Source: a bacterium (GTDB lineage: Bacteria; Eremiobacterota; Eremiobacteria; Baltobacterales; Baltobacteraceae). From it: a stretch of 14,312 nt of DNA. Positions 6,354 to 12,686 of the stretch are shown here, one piece after another. Within the stretch, counting starts at the first letter, position 1. Each line of letters starts with the position of its first letter. The stretch spans positions 1 through 14,312 of the forward strand of contig JAJXXM010000151.1 in the NCBI GenBank assembly GCA_021781095.1. Direction: 5' to 3'. The notes beneath the pieces are model-generated. The model saw only the letters and a list, made by a program, of their open reading frames with translations. It made no database searches and had not been told where the DNA came from. The position numbers and the translations under genes were made by a program.

Positions 6354-7558
6354 GAGAGCGTTTCGACGATTCGCTGCGTGAGGGCGTCGCGCAGTGCGGC
6401 GGTGGGGAACGCATCGACGGTCGGTTCGAAAAAGCCCAGCGCGATCGTCCTGCGTGCTTCGCTTTCGTCGAGACCGCGCGAACGGAGGTAGAAGATTTGT
6501 TCGTCGTCGATCGCTCCGACCGTCGCGCCGTGATAGGCCTTCACATCGTTGCACGCGATCTCGAGTGCGGGAACCGAATCGATGTGCGCGCGCGGCGCCA
6601 AGATGAGCGCGTCGTCGCGCAACGAGGCGTCGCTCCCCGCCGCGTGCGGAAGGATGACGATGTTGCCGAGAAAGCGCGCGATCGCGCTATCGCCGGCGGC
6701 GGCCTTCACGACGGTCTGCGACGTCGTATGGCCGGCAACGTGACGTACGCTCGCCGTGACGTCGAGATGTCCGGCGCCGGTCGGCAGAAAGAGCGCGCTC
6801 TGTTCGAGGCGTGCGCCCGGAGCGTCGAGCGAACTTTCGCGGTCGCGAAGGATCAACCCGGCGCCGAAATCGGCGGTAGCGAGGACGGCCGATCCGTCGC
6901 GGCCGACGCGCGCGACGGCACTTTCCAACGCGACGCTATGGGCGTCGACGCGCTGCGCGGTTGCGAAGTGCAGGTGGGCGCGCTCTTCGACGATGAGTTC
7001 GCTGCTGGCGGCGACGAACGAACCGTCATCGCACTGAAATTCTACGATCACCGTCGCGCGGGCGCCCGCTTCTAACAGGACGAGCGTGCGCGGAAACGCC
7101 GACGACGCGCCGATGCGATAGGTGATGAAGATCGGTTCGGCGACGTCGTAATCGGCGGGGACGTGAACGAGCGCGCCAAAGGAGCTCAGCCCCATCGTGA
7201 GCGCGCCGAATTTCCAGCGTTCGATATCGACGAGCCGCGTGATGCGAGCGAGCGTTTCGGAATGCTCGCGCGCTGCGGTCGCGAGCGGAAGGGCGATCGC
7301 ACGGCCGAGCGAGCCCGAGAAGCGTACGCCCTGCTCTGCATCGACTCCCGAGATCGGATCGAAGGCGAGTGCGTCGAGGTCAACCTTCCAGCGACGGTTC
7401 GGGCGGGTGCGCCCGGAGCCGCTCGTTAGGTAGAGGTCGATCGCGCGCGAGCGCGCGGCGTGCGAAAGAATGCGCGCGTCGGCGAGAGCGGCGGCACTAT
7501 GAAGGCGGTCGCGGGTCGGCGGGGCAAGGACGCCTTCAGGCACGCGCACCGACCTCAT
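6350..7558 (-). CDS. sufD: Fe-S cluster assembly protein SufD (SufBD family), with Cys-to-Ala at a key site
   Basis: A 402-aa SufBD-family protein from the ATG at 7558; a GTG at 7582 or GTGs just downstream are alternatives, and the true start is uncertain because it overlaps the end of sufC. The C-terminal part matches SufD rather than SufB: the DVK-x2-HGATVG block followed by DDEQIFYLRSRGLDE. In E. coli SufD this block carries Cys358 and His360, and His360 is needed for cluster assembly in the SufBC2D complex. Here the Cys position is Ala341 and the His is kept (His343). A cysteine (Cys337) sits four residues earlier. SufD normally pairs with SufB, and no sufB lies in this window. It overlaps sufC upstream and sufS downstream, so it is surely in the same operon. 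Confidence 0.9.
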   Translation of the reverse strand: MRSVRVPEGVLAPPTRDRLHSAAALADARILSHAARSRAIDLYLTSGSGRTRPNRRWKVDLDALAFDPISGVDAEQGVRFSGSLGRAIALPLATAAREHSETLARITRLVDIERWKFGALTMGLSSFGALVHVPADYDVAEPIFITYRIGASSAFPRTLVLLEAGARATVIVEFQCDDGSFVAASSELIVEERAHLHFATAQRVDAHSVALESAVARVGRDGSAVLATADFGAGLILRDRESSLDAPGARLEQSALFLPTGAGHLDVTASVRHVAGHTTSQTVVKAAAGDSAIARFLGNIVILPHAAGSDASLRDDALILAPRAHIDSVPALEIACNDVKAYHGATVGAIDDEQIFYLRSRGLDESEARRTIALGFFEPTVDAFPTAALRDALTQRIVETLS

Positions 7559-8309
7559 CGCGAATGCCGTCGTACCCTTCACGTTCGATACGCTCGGCGA
7601 GGTCGTGGGCGCCGGTGAGGACGATGCGCCCGTCCATCATGACGTGGACGACATCGGGCGTGACGTGTTTGAGAATGCGGGGATAGTGGGTGATGATCAG
7701 CATGCCGGCCTGCCGTCCCTCATCGCTCGCGCGCAGCGCGGAGATGGAATCGCCGACGGCGCGCAACGCGTCGACATCGAGCCCGGAATCGGTCTCGTCG
7801 AGGATCGCGTATTTCGGTGCGAGCATCGCCATTTGGAGCATCTCGAGGCGCTTCTTTTCGCCCCCGGAGAAACCGTCGTTGAGGTAGCGGCCCATGAAGG
7901 ACGGGTCCATCCCCAAAATCTCCATTTTTTCGACGAGCATCGCTCGGAACGCCGCCGGAGCGAGCGAACCCGGGCGAACCGCCTGGCGGGCGGCGTGAAG
8001 GAAGTTGGCGACCTTCACTCCGGGGATCGCGGCCGGATACTGGAAGGAGAGGAAGAGCCCCGCGCGAGCCCGCTTCTCCGGGGTGAGATCGAGCAGCGAG
8101 GTGCCGTCGAGCGTCGCACTTCCGGCCGTGACCTGGTAGTGTGGGTGCCCGGCCAACGAGAGGGCGAGCGTGGATTTCCCGCTGCCGTTCGGGCCCATGA
8201 GGGCGTGAATCTTCCCCGGCTCGACGACGAGGTCGATTCCCCGGAGAATCTCGGTGTTTTCAACGGTCGCGCGCAACCCTGCGACGCGTAAACCCATCGT
8301 TTCGCTCAC
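7536..8309 (-). CDS. sufC: Fe-S cluster assembly ATPase SufC
   Basis: An ABC-type ATPase that works as a soluble dimer with SufB/SufD scaffold proteins. From a GTG start at 8309 it has Walker A GPNGSGKST (about 39-47), the Q-loop SFQYP (Gln90), signature FSGGEKKR (147-154), Walker B AILDETDSGLD with catalytic Glu172, and the H-loop His208 in ITHYPRI. The LDETDSGLDVDAL stretch is typical of SufC. Three starts are possible: TTG at 8315, GTG at 8309 (AGG six bases upstream) and ATG at 8297, which begins closest to the family consensus. It is the first gene of the minus-strand suf operon and has a good promoter about 40 bases upstream. The end overlaps sufD. Confidence 0.95.
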   Translation of the reverse strand: MSETMGLRVAGLRATVENTEILRGIDLVVEPGKIHALMGPNGSGKSTLALSLAGHPHYQVTAGSATLDGTSLLDLTPEKRARAGLFLSFQYPAAIPGVKVANFLHAARQAVRPGSLAPAAFRAMLVEKMEILGMDPSFMGRYLNDGFSGGEKKRLEMLQMAMLAPKYAILDETDSGLDVDALRAVGDSISALRASDEGRQAGMLIITHYPRILKHVTPDVVHVMMDGRIVLTGAHDLAERIEREGYDGIRDEVGARA

Positions 8310-8356
8310 TACCAACCTGCTCCCGATCTTGAAAAATGTGTGCTTGCTCTCGGGAT

Positions 8357-8385
8357 ATCGTAGCCGCGCTTTCCTAGAAAGTCAA
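8357..8385 (-). promoter_or_regulatory. Housekeeping-type promoter of sufCDSU
   Basis: On the minus strand a -35 TTGACT (8380-8385) and a -10 TACGAT (8357-8362) are separated by exactly 17 bases. Transcription would begin near 8350, giving a leader of about 40 bases before sufC. The -35 lies inside the inverted repeat that may bind the SufR-like regulator, so binding there would block it. Confidence 0.65.
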
Positions 8386-8406
8386 GGAAAAACTTTACTA
8401 TCTAGG
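8373..8406. promoter_or_regulatory. Candidate operator: nested inverted repeats between the suf promoters
   Basis: Outer arms CCTAG (8373-8377) and CTAGG (8402-8406) enclose inner arms AAAGT (8378-8382) and ACTTT (8392-8396); the two pairs are off-centre by about 2.5 bases. The element covers the -35 of the sufC promoter and the candidate -35 of the regulator. SufR proteins bind inverted repeats in such intergenic regions, so autoregulation plus control of sufC is plausible. The motif differs from the cyanobacterial CAAC-N6-GTTG, so it is only a candidate. Confidence 0.4.
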
Positions 8407-8422
8407 TCGCACGTGCTAGAAT
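8394..8422 (+). promoter_or_regulatory. Candidate promoter of the SufR-like regulator, near-leaderless
   Basis: TTTACT (8394-8399) and TAGAAT (8417-8422) are separated by 17 bases. The -10 matches consensus at five of six positions. Transcription would start near 8429, only two or three bases before the ATG at 8432, and there is no Shine-Dalgarno, so the mRNA may be leaderless. Confidence 0.45.
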
Positions 8423-8431
8423 CCGCGGTAG

Positions 8432-9076
8432 ATGCACGCAGATCGTTTCTTCCAGAGTACCCGAGGGCGGATCGTCGAAGAACTGCGCCGGCGCGGAAGC
8501 GCCTCGGCGGCGGATCTTGCGGCCTCGTTTAACCTTTCGCCGAATGCGGTGCGCCAGCAGCTCATCGTCCTCGAACGCGACGGGCTGGTCGTCGAGCGCT
8601 CGGTCCGGCGCGGCCCCACCAAACCGACCCTGGAATTCTCGCTGACCCCGCTCGCCGACCGGTATTTCCCTCAGGCCTATGACCGGATGCTCTCCGCCGT
8701 GCTGCGGGAGCTGCGCGAGCAGCATGGTCCCGAGGCGGTCGAGCGTCTCTTCGACGGTATCGCGGAGCGGACGCTCGCGAAGGTCCGCGAGCGCATCACC
8801 GGCGACGATACGCACGAGCGCGCCGCGCAGCTCGGCGACGTGTTACGCGAGCAGGGAGTATCGGCGACCGTCAACCTCATCGAGGGCGGCGTCGAACTGC
8901 GCGAGCATCATTGCCCCTACTCCGAGGTCGCGAAAGAGAACCCCGAGGTCTGCAGCGTGATCCATCGCGTCATCGACGAAACCATCGGCGAGCACGCTCA
9001 GACGGAGTCGATCGCAACCGGTGGGCGCGAGTGTCGGTTCGAAGTGCGAACGGCCTCGGCCGTCGCCGCCCCGTAA
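8432..9076 (+). CDS. sufR: SufR-like iron-sulfur transcriptional regulator
   Basis: A 214-aa winged-helix regulator. Residues about 9-62 hold the DNA-binding domain (ADLAASFNLSPNAVRQQLIV as the helix-turn-helix, then a wing with RRG near 59-61). The C-terminal part has Cys161-x12-Cys174 in a HHCPY...VCSVIHR context and Cys201 in GGRECRFEV. SufR proteins hold a cluster through such cysteines and repress suf genes when it is present; C-x12-C is the signature spacing, and three Cys are visible here. Divergence from sufC across a 122-base gap with an inverted repeat supports control of both units. The ATG at 8432 has no ribosome site, consistent with a leaderless transcript. Confidence 0.88.
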   Translation: MHADRFFQSTRGRIVEELRRRGSASAADLAASFNLSPNAVRQQLIVLERDGLVVERSVRRGPTKPTLEFSLTPLADRYFPQAYDRMLSAVLRELREQHGPEAVERLFDGIAERTLAKVRERITGDDTHERAAQLGDVLREQGVSATVNLIEGGVELREHHCPYSEVAKENPEVCSVIHRVIDETIGEHAQTESIATGGRECRFEVRTASAVAAP

Positions 9077-9097
9077 GAGAAAGCGAATAGATCGATC

Positions 9098-9598
9098 ATG
9101 GATTTTCCAAAATTTCAACGACTCGTCGAAGAACGCCGCGGCTTCCGCACGATGGACGACGCGACCGCGAGCGGCGAGTATTTCAGTGACTCCTGCGGCG
9201 ACATGTACAATTTCTTTCTCAAGGTCGCGCCGGGTGCGGTGATCGAGGATATTACCTATTTTACGACCGGGTGCGGATTCGGAACCGCGACCTGTAGTTT
9301 GGTCGTCGATCTCGTGCGCGGGCGTACGATCGACGAAGCCGAAGCGCTGAATACCGAAGAGATCGAAGCCGCGCTCGACGGATATCCGGAGAAGAAGAAA
9401 GATTATCCGCAGCGAGCGATCGAGGCGCTCCAGGTGGCGATCGCCGATTATCGTGCGAAGGTTGCCGCGGGAACGATCCCCGACTACGCCGCGATGCCCG
9501 CGCAGCCCCGCGCCGCTCGCGATCTCGCGCCCGCCGCGTCGGTGCCCGCCGCTCCGGCCGCTTCTGCCGACGAAAAAGTTTTAATCCGACTGCATTAG
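9098..9598 (+). CDS. Divergent NifU/IscU-like scaffold lacking the third canonical Cys
   Basis: A 166-aa U-type protein 21 bases downstream of the SufR-like gene and probably co-transcribed. The fold signature is clear: SCGDMYNFFLKV with Cys33 and Asp35, TTGCGFGTATCSLV with Cys59, and a C-terminal helix RAIEALQVAIADY like that of IscU. Where IscU has His-Cys (105/106), this protein has Asp102-Tyr103, so the third cluster ligand and the nearby His are missing. An extra Cys66 lies seven residues after Cys59, at the position of an IscU serine. The last 35 residues are an Ala/Pro-rich tail. It could bind a cluster in a different way, carry sulfur, or act as a regulatory partner. The end overlaps the convergent gene by four bases. 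Confidence 0.85.
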   Translation: MDFPKFQRLVEERRGFRTMDDATASGEYFSDSCGDMYNFFLKVAPGAVIEDITYFTTGCGFGTATCSLVVDLVRGRTIDEAEALNTEEIEAALDGYPEKKKDYPQRAIEALQVAIADYRAKVAAGTIPDYAAMPAQPRAARDLAPAASVPAAPAASADEKVLIRLH

Positions 9599-10740
9599 CG
9601 CTGGGCTGGTGGATTGGGAAGTGGTCCGGGCCTTGGATGGTAAACGTACGCTCCATCTGCATCGACTGCCGCGCAGAATGTGATCGTCGGGCAAGAGAGC
9701 GTCGAGCCGCTCGGGGCGAACCCCTCACTGTCGAGCATGCCGAGATCGCTCCACGTGGGGCTCGTCGCGTTCCCACCCAACGCGAGCAACTCTCCATCGT
9801 TATAGACGACATCGCAGATATGCGGAGCCGGACACGAGATCGAAGCGGGGCCACCCGCTCGGACGATTTTCATGGGAACGGGGCGGCCCCACGAAGTGCC
9901 GTCGAACGTCAATGCGCGCCCGATTTCATCGACGGCAACGCAGAAGGTCGTCGCAGCACACGAAACGGAGAGAAGCGCCAAGTGCGAGCCGCGATAGCGG
10001 TCGATGCGCGTTGGAGAGTTCCATGCGCCTCCGGAGTAGATCGCTGCCCGTCCACCGGTGTCGACGGCGGCGCAGAATGCGGCGGAGACACATGAGACCG
10101 ATGTGAGTTCTGCGCGAGATGATTTTTTTTCGATCGAGATCGGCTGCCAACTGCCCCCGGAGTAGATCATCGCGTCCCCATGAAAACCCATCTCGCCGAC
10201 CGCGACGCAAAAGGTCGATGTCGCGCACGAAACTCTGTCGAGCATCACGGGCTGCTCGGCCGGAGCGCCCCATATGCCGTCTATATATGTCACGATTCCG
10301 AGCACACCAACAGCGACGCAGAATGTCGGGTGCGCATCGTTGATGATCGGGGGGCATGAGATCGAGGCGAGCCCGGCAGGATCGATTTTTTGTGGCCCAG
10401 ACCACGTGTCGTTGTTGGTGATAAACGTCAACGCGTGTCCTTCGCTATCCACGGCAAAGCAAAACCACATCGACGGGCACGATATCGACTCGAGTTCTCT
10501 CGTCACGTCTATCCGCGTCGGCGTCGTCCAGCCGGCGATTTTTCCCCAGAAGGGAGTATACGTCGTCGTGGTCTGTGCGGAAGCGGCGAAGGTACCCGTG
10601 CCGACCGCAACGGCCGCGACGAGCGCCGCAAGACATTTTTTAAAAAGAACGATCGTGTCGTCACCCGCTGAGGAGAGCGAGGCCGATCGAGCGGCGGCCG
10701 GGCAGCGATGACGAGAGATAAAAAAAACAAAACGTGTCAC
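9595..10740 (-). CDS. Secreted seven-repeat, Cys-paired beta-propeller-like protein
   Basis: A 381-aa exported protein. Residues 31-56 form a signal peptide (FKKCLAALVAAVAVG, ending near ASAQ) after an unusual 30-residue N-region. The mature part has seven repeats of about 40-45 residues with the pattern SxSCxxxxFCxAVDxxGxAxxYxGxxW. Cys pairs are 88/94, 129/141, 172/178, 217/223, 261/267, 303/309 and 350/356, spaced C-x5-C except the second (C-x11-C). Seven such units suggest a seven-bladed propeller with one disulfide per blade. No catalytic motif is visible, so a binding or adhesion role is a guess. The GTG at 10740 is supported by a strong ribosome site and a promoter. Two runs of eight A in the coding strand are unusual for this GC-rich region. 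Confidence 0.82.
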   Translation of the reverse strand: MTRFVFFISRHRCPAAARSASLSSAGDDTIVLFKKCLAALVAAVAVGTGTFAASAQTTTTYTPFWGKIAGWTTPTRIDVTRELESISCPSMWFCFAVDSEGHALTFITNNDTWSGPQKIDPAGLASISCPPIINDAHPTFCVAVGVLGIVTYIDGIWGAPAEQPVMLDRVSCATSTFCVAVGEMGFHGDAMIYSGGSWQPISIEKKSSRAELTSVSCVSAAFCAAVDTGGRAAIYSGGAWNSPTRIDRYRGSHLALLSVSCAATTFCVAVDEIGRALTFDGTSWGRPVPMKIVRAGGPASISCPAPHICDVVYNDGELLALGGNATSPTWSDLGMLDSEGFAPSGSTLSCPTITFCAAVDADGAYVYHPRPGPLPNPPAQR

Positions 10741-10744
10741 GATA

Positions 10745-10752
10745 CACCTCCC
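10745..10752 (-). promoter_or_regulatory. Strong ribosome binding site that fixes a GTG start
   Basis: On the minus strand GGGAGGTG ends four bases before the GTG at 10740. It is the best Shine-Dalgarno in the window and decides the start, since no other start codon lies between it and the signal peptide core. Confidence 0.75.
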
Positions 10753-10796
10753 TCGACCGTGGGCGCATACATGTGGTACTCCGTCCCGTCGCCGGT

Positions 10797-10826
10797 AGTA
10801 TAATATGGGCTCGTCCCCCCGCGCAA
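10797..10826 (-). promoter_or_regulatory. Promoter of the beta-propeller gene
   Basis: On the minus strand TTGCGC (10821-10826), an 18-base spacer and TATACT (10797-10802) form a plausible sigma-70 promoter. It lies just after the stop of the upstream metallo-hydrolase gene, and the predicted leader is about 50 bases. The gene is therefore probably transcribed on its own. Confidence 0.5.
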
Positions 10827-10839
10827 GGGCGAACCTTTT

Positions 10840-11475
10840 TCAGCGGGTGAGGTATGGGTTCGTGCGGCGCTCGGTGCCGATCGTCGTCGACGGTCCATGC
10901 CCGGGAACGACGAGCGTACCATCGGCAAAAACGAGCAGCTTCCGCTCGATGGAATCGACGATATCCTCCATCGAGGTTCCGCCGAGATCCCAGCGCCCGA
11001 TCGAACCCGCGAAGAGCGTATCGCCGGAGAAGATGGTCGCGTCATTCCCATGTGCGAGAGCGAAGCTCACGCTTCCGGGCGTGTGTCCGGGCGTGTGGAG
11101 CACCTCGAGCGCGACCGATCCGACGACGAGACGATCTCCATCGAGTAGGTCGCCGTCGAGTATCACCGGTTCGGGCATCGAAAAGCCGAAGGCGCGAACC
11201 AATGCGGGTTGTGCGTGGTAGATCGGCAGATCCGCAGGATGTAAGAGCGCGTTCGCGCCCGTGCGTTCGCGGAGCCCGCCGACGTCGGCGATATGATCGA
11301 AATGCGCGTGCGTGTGCACGAGGTAGCGAGCGCGCAAGCCGTGTGCGGCGAGGCGCTTCAGCACCTCGTCGCGCCCGTCGCCGCCATCGATGACGATCGC
11401 CTCGCCGGTTTTTTCATCACCGAGGATCGTCGCGTTGCACGAGAGCGCGCCGACCGGAAAGCTTTCCACGATCAC
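10840..11475 (-). CDS. Metallo-beta-lactamase-fold hydrolase (glyoxalase II-like)
   Basis: A 211-aa soluble MBL-fold enzyme. The metal-binding set is complete: His56-x-His58-x-Asp60-His61 (HTHAHFDH), His131 in HTPGHTPGS, Asp152 in FSGDTLF and His193 in VVPGHGP. The layout matches small hydroxyacylglutathione hydrolase-like proteins of the YcbL type, acting on a thioester or related substrate, but the substrate cannot be read. The GTG at 11475 is chosen because it overlaps the flavin reductase stop by four bases (GTGA) and gives a family-like N-terminus; open frame upstream belongs to a shadow frame. It is third in the operon after the methyltransferase and flavin reductase. Confidence 0.92.
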   Translation of the reverse strand: MIVESFPVGALSCNATILGDEKTGEAIVIDGGDGRDEVLKRLAAHGLRARYLVHTHAHFDHIADVGGLRERTGANALLHPADLPIYHAQPALVRAFGFSMPEPVILDGDLLDGDRLVVGSVALEVLHTPGHTPGSVSFALAHGNDATIFSGDTLFAGSIGRWDLGGTSMEDIVDSIERKLLVFADGTLVVPGHGPSTTIGTERRTNPYLTR

Positions 11476-11972
11476 GACGTTCGCTCCAGCGCGAAGCTGC
11501 GAAAGGCGCCATCGAAGTATCCGAGCGGTTCCCCCGCTCGGTGCGTGGCTCGTTCGACCTCGGCGATGAAGATGGAATGCGAGCCGACCGCGTGCTCTTG
11601 CGAGACCGCGCATTCGAAGTGTGCGATCGCTTCGGCGATGAGGGGGATCCCTTCGAGTCCGCGTTCGATCGCGAGGCCTTCGAACTGCATCTCGCGGCGC
11701 TTGCCCGAAAAACGCTCCGCGATTTCGCGTTGCTCGGCGGCGAGGACGCTGAGCGCGAAGCGTCGAGAGTGTGCGATGTAGAGATAACTGCGCGCCTGTC
11801 GGTTCACGCAGATCAGCAGGGTCGGCGGCTCGAGCGAGACGCTGGTAAAGGCGTTGATCGTGATGCCACGCGCCTCGCCCTCGCGGACCGCCGTGACGAC
11901 GGCGACGCCGGTCGGAACGCGCCGCAGGGCCGCACGCGTCGCATGCGCGAGCTCCAGCTCGCGGTCGTTCAC
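11472..11972 (-). CDS. Flavin reductase-like FMN-binding domain protein
   Basis: A 166-aa protein of the flavin reductase-like family, which binds FMN in a split-barrel fold and often uses NAD(P)H to supply reduced flavin to a partner oxygenase. Visible family blocks are PTGVAVVTA (20-28), the GITINAFTSVSLEPPTLLIC stretch (37-55), a SYLYIAHSRRFALSVLA segment, and the GSHSIFIAEVE and PLGYFDGAFR blocks near the C-terminus. The start is a GTG at 11972 overlapping the methyltransferase stop by four bases (GTGA). No monooxygenase is adjacent, so the reaction is open; a flavoredoxin or FMN-binding electron carrier is an alternative. Confidence 0.92.
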   Translation of the reverse strand: MNDRELELAHATRAALRRVPTGVAVVTAVREGEARGITINAFTSVSLEPPTLLICVNRQARSYLYIAHSRRFALSVLAAEQREIAERFSGKRREMQFEGLAIERGLEGIPLIAEAIAHFECAVSQEHAVGSHSIFIAEVERATHRAGEPLGYFDGAFRSFALERTS

Positions 11973-12595
11973 CGAATGCGCGCCCCGATACCGATACCGT
12001 TTCCGAGCGCGAGAATCGTCGCGTCGAGATCGGGGTGATTGAGAAAACGTTCGTTAAAGGTGCGAATCGCCAGTACGTCCTCGCTATCGCCGCTCGTCGG
12101 CGCTTCGGCGACGTTATCGAGCAAGCAGTCGTCAACCACGATCAGCCCCGAACGCTTGAGCATCGGCACCACGAGGTCGAGATAGTCGACGTACTCGGAT
12201 TTGCGAGCATCGAGGAAGACGATATCGAGATTCCGATGGCCGAAATTCGGGAGCAGCTCGAGGGCGCTCTGGTTGAAGAGGGTGATGTAATCGCCTTCTC
12301 CGGAGCGTTGGAAATATGAGAGTGCGACTTCGGTCCGGTCGACATCGGTATCGAGCGTCCAGATCTTCCCCATCGGCGGTTGCGCGAACGCCATCCAGAG
12401 CGTCGCGTATCCGTAGCCGGTGCCGATCTCCAAGATGCGATTTGCTTGCATCGCATGGACGAGGGTGGAGAGCAGCCGCCCGGTGTCACGGGAGACGAGG
12501 GGGACGCCATCCTTGCGCGCGTGTTGCTCGAGTTCGAGCAAGAGCGCGTGGATCGGAGGGTGCACGCTTTCAAGATAGGTAATCGCATCAGCCAC
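11969..12595 (-). CDS. SAM-dependent O-methyltransferase (class I, catechol-type family)
   Basis: A 208-aa methyltransferase from the preferred GTG at 12595. Motif I is EIGTGYGYAT (56-65), binding S-adenosylmethionine. An acidic block LDTDVDR follows (81-87), then FLDARKSEYVDYL with Asp129 and VVDDCLLDN with Asp155/Asp156, which are the positions of the divalent metal ligands in the catechol/caffeoyl-CoA O-methyltransferase family. The usual DN after the metal strand is DD here. An ATG at 12688 would add 31 low-complexity residues and collide with the divergent gene start at 12687, so it is less likely. The end overlaps the flavin reductase start by four bases. The acceptor is unknown. Confidence 0.9.
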   Translation of the reverse strand: MADAITYLESVHPPIHALLLELEQHARKDGVPLVSRDTGRLLSTLVHAMQANRILEIGTGYGYATLWMAFAQPPMGKIWTLDTDVDRTEVALSYFQRSGEGDYITLFNQSALELLPNFGHRNLDIVFLDARKSEYVDYLDLVVPMLKRSGLIVVDDCLLDNVAEAPTSGDSEDVLAIRTFNERFLNHPDLDATILALGNGIGIGARIR

Positions 12596-12657
12596 CCCGC
12601 AACGCTTCGCGCTACATGCCGAATCGGCCCGCTTCGCCGCGCCGGCGGAAGGCGGTG

Positions 12658-12671
12658 CGCCCCCGGGGGCG
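12658..12671. promoter_or_regulatory. Perfect GC-rich palindrome in a divergent promoter region
   Basis: CGCCCCCGGGGGCG is a perfect 14-base palindrome in the 91-base gap between the methyltransferase operon and the LON-domain gene. It could be an operator shared by the two units, though such palindromes also arise by chance in GC-rich DNA. I could not pick out convincing -35/-10 elements in the gap. Confidence 0.25.
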
Positions 12672-12686
12672 AACGCCCTCTCACCC

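Noticed and set aside
5232..6491. 419-codon plus-strand open frame opposite sufS
   Set aside because: sufS on the other strand has its PLP lysine and active cysteine; this frame has no recognisable content.
6354..6554. N-terminal extension of SufS
   Set aside because: It lies wholly inside sufD and reads as basic low-complexity sequence; the ATG at 6353 overlaps the sufD stop in the usual way.
11476..12135. Upstream open extension of the metallo-hydrolase frame
   Set aside because: It overlaps the flavin reductase and methyltransferase genes, is Arg-rich, and the GTG at 11475 gives a family-like N-terminus with a GTGA overlap.
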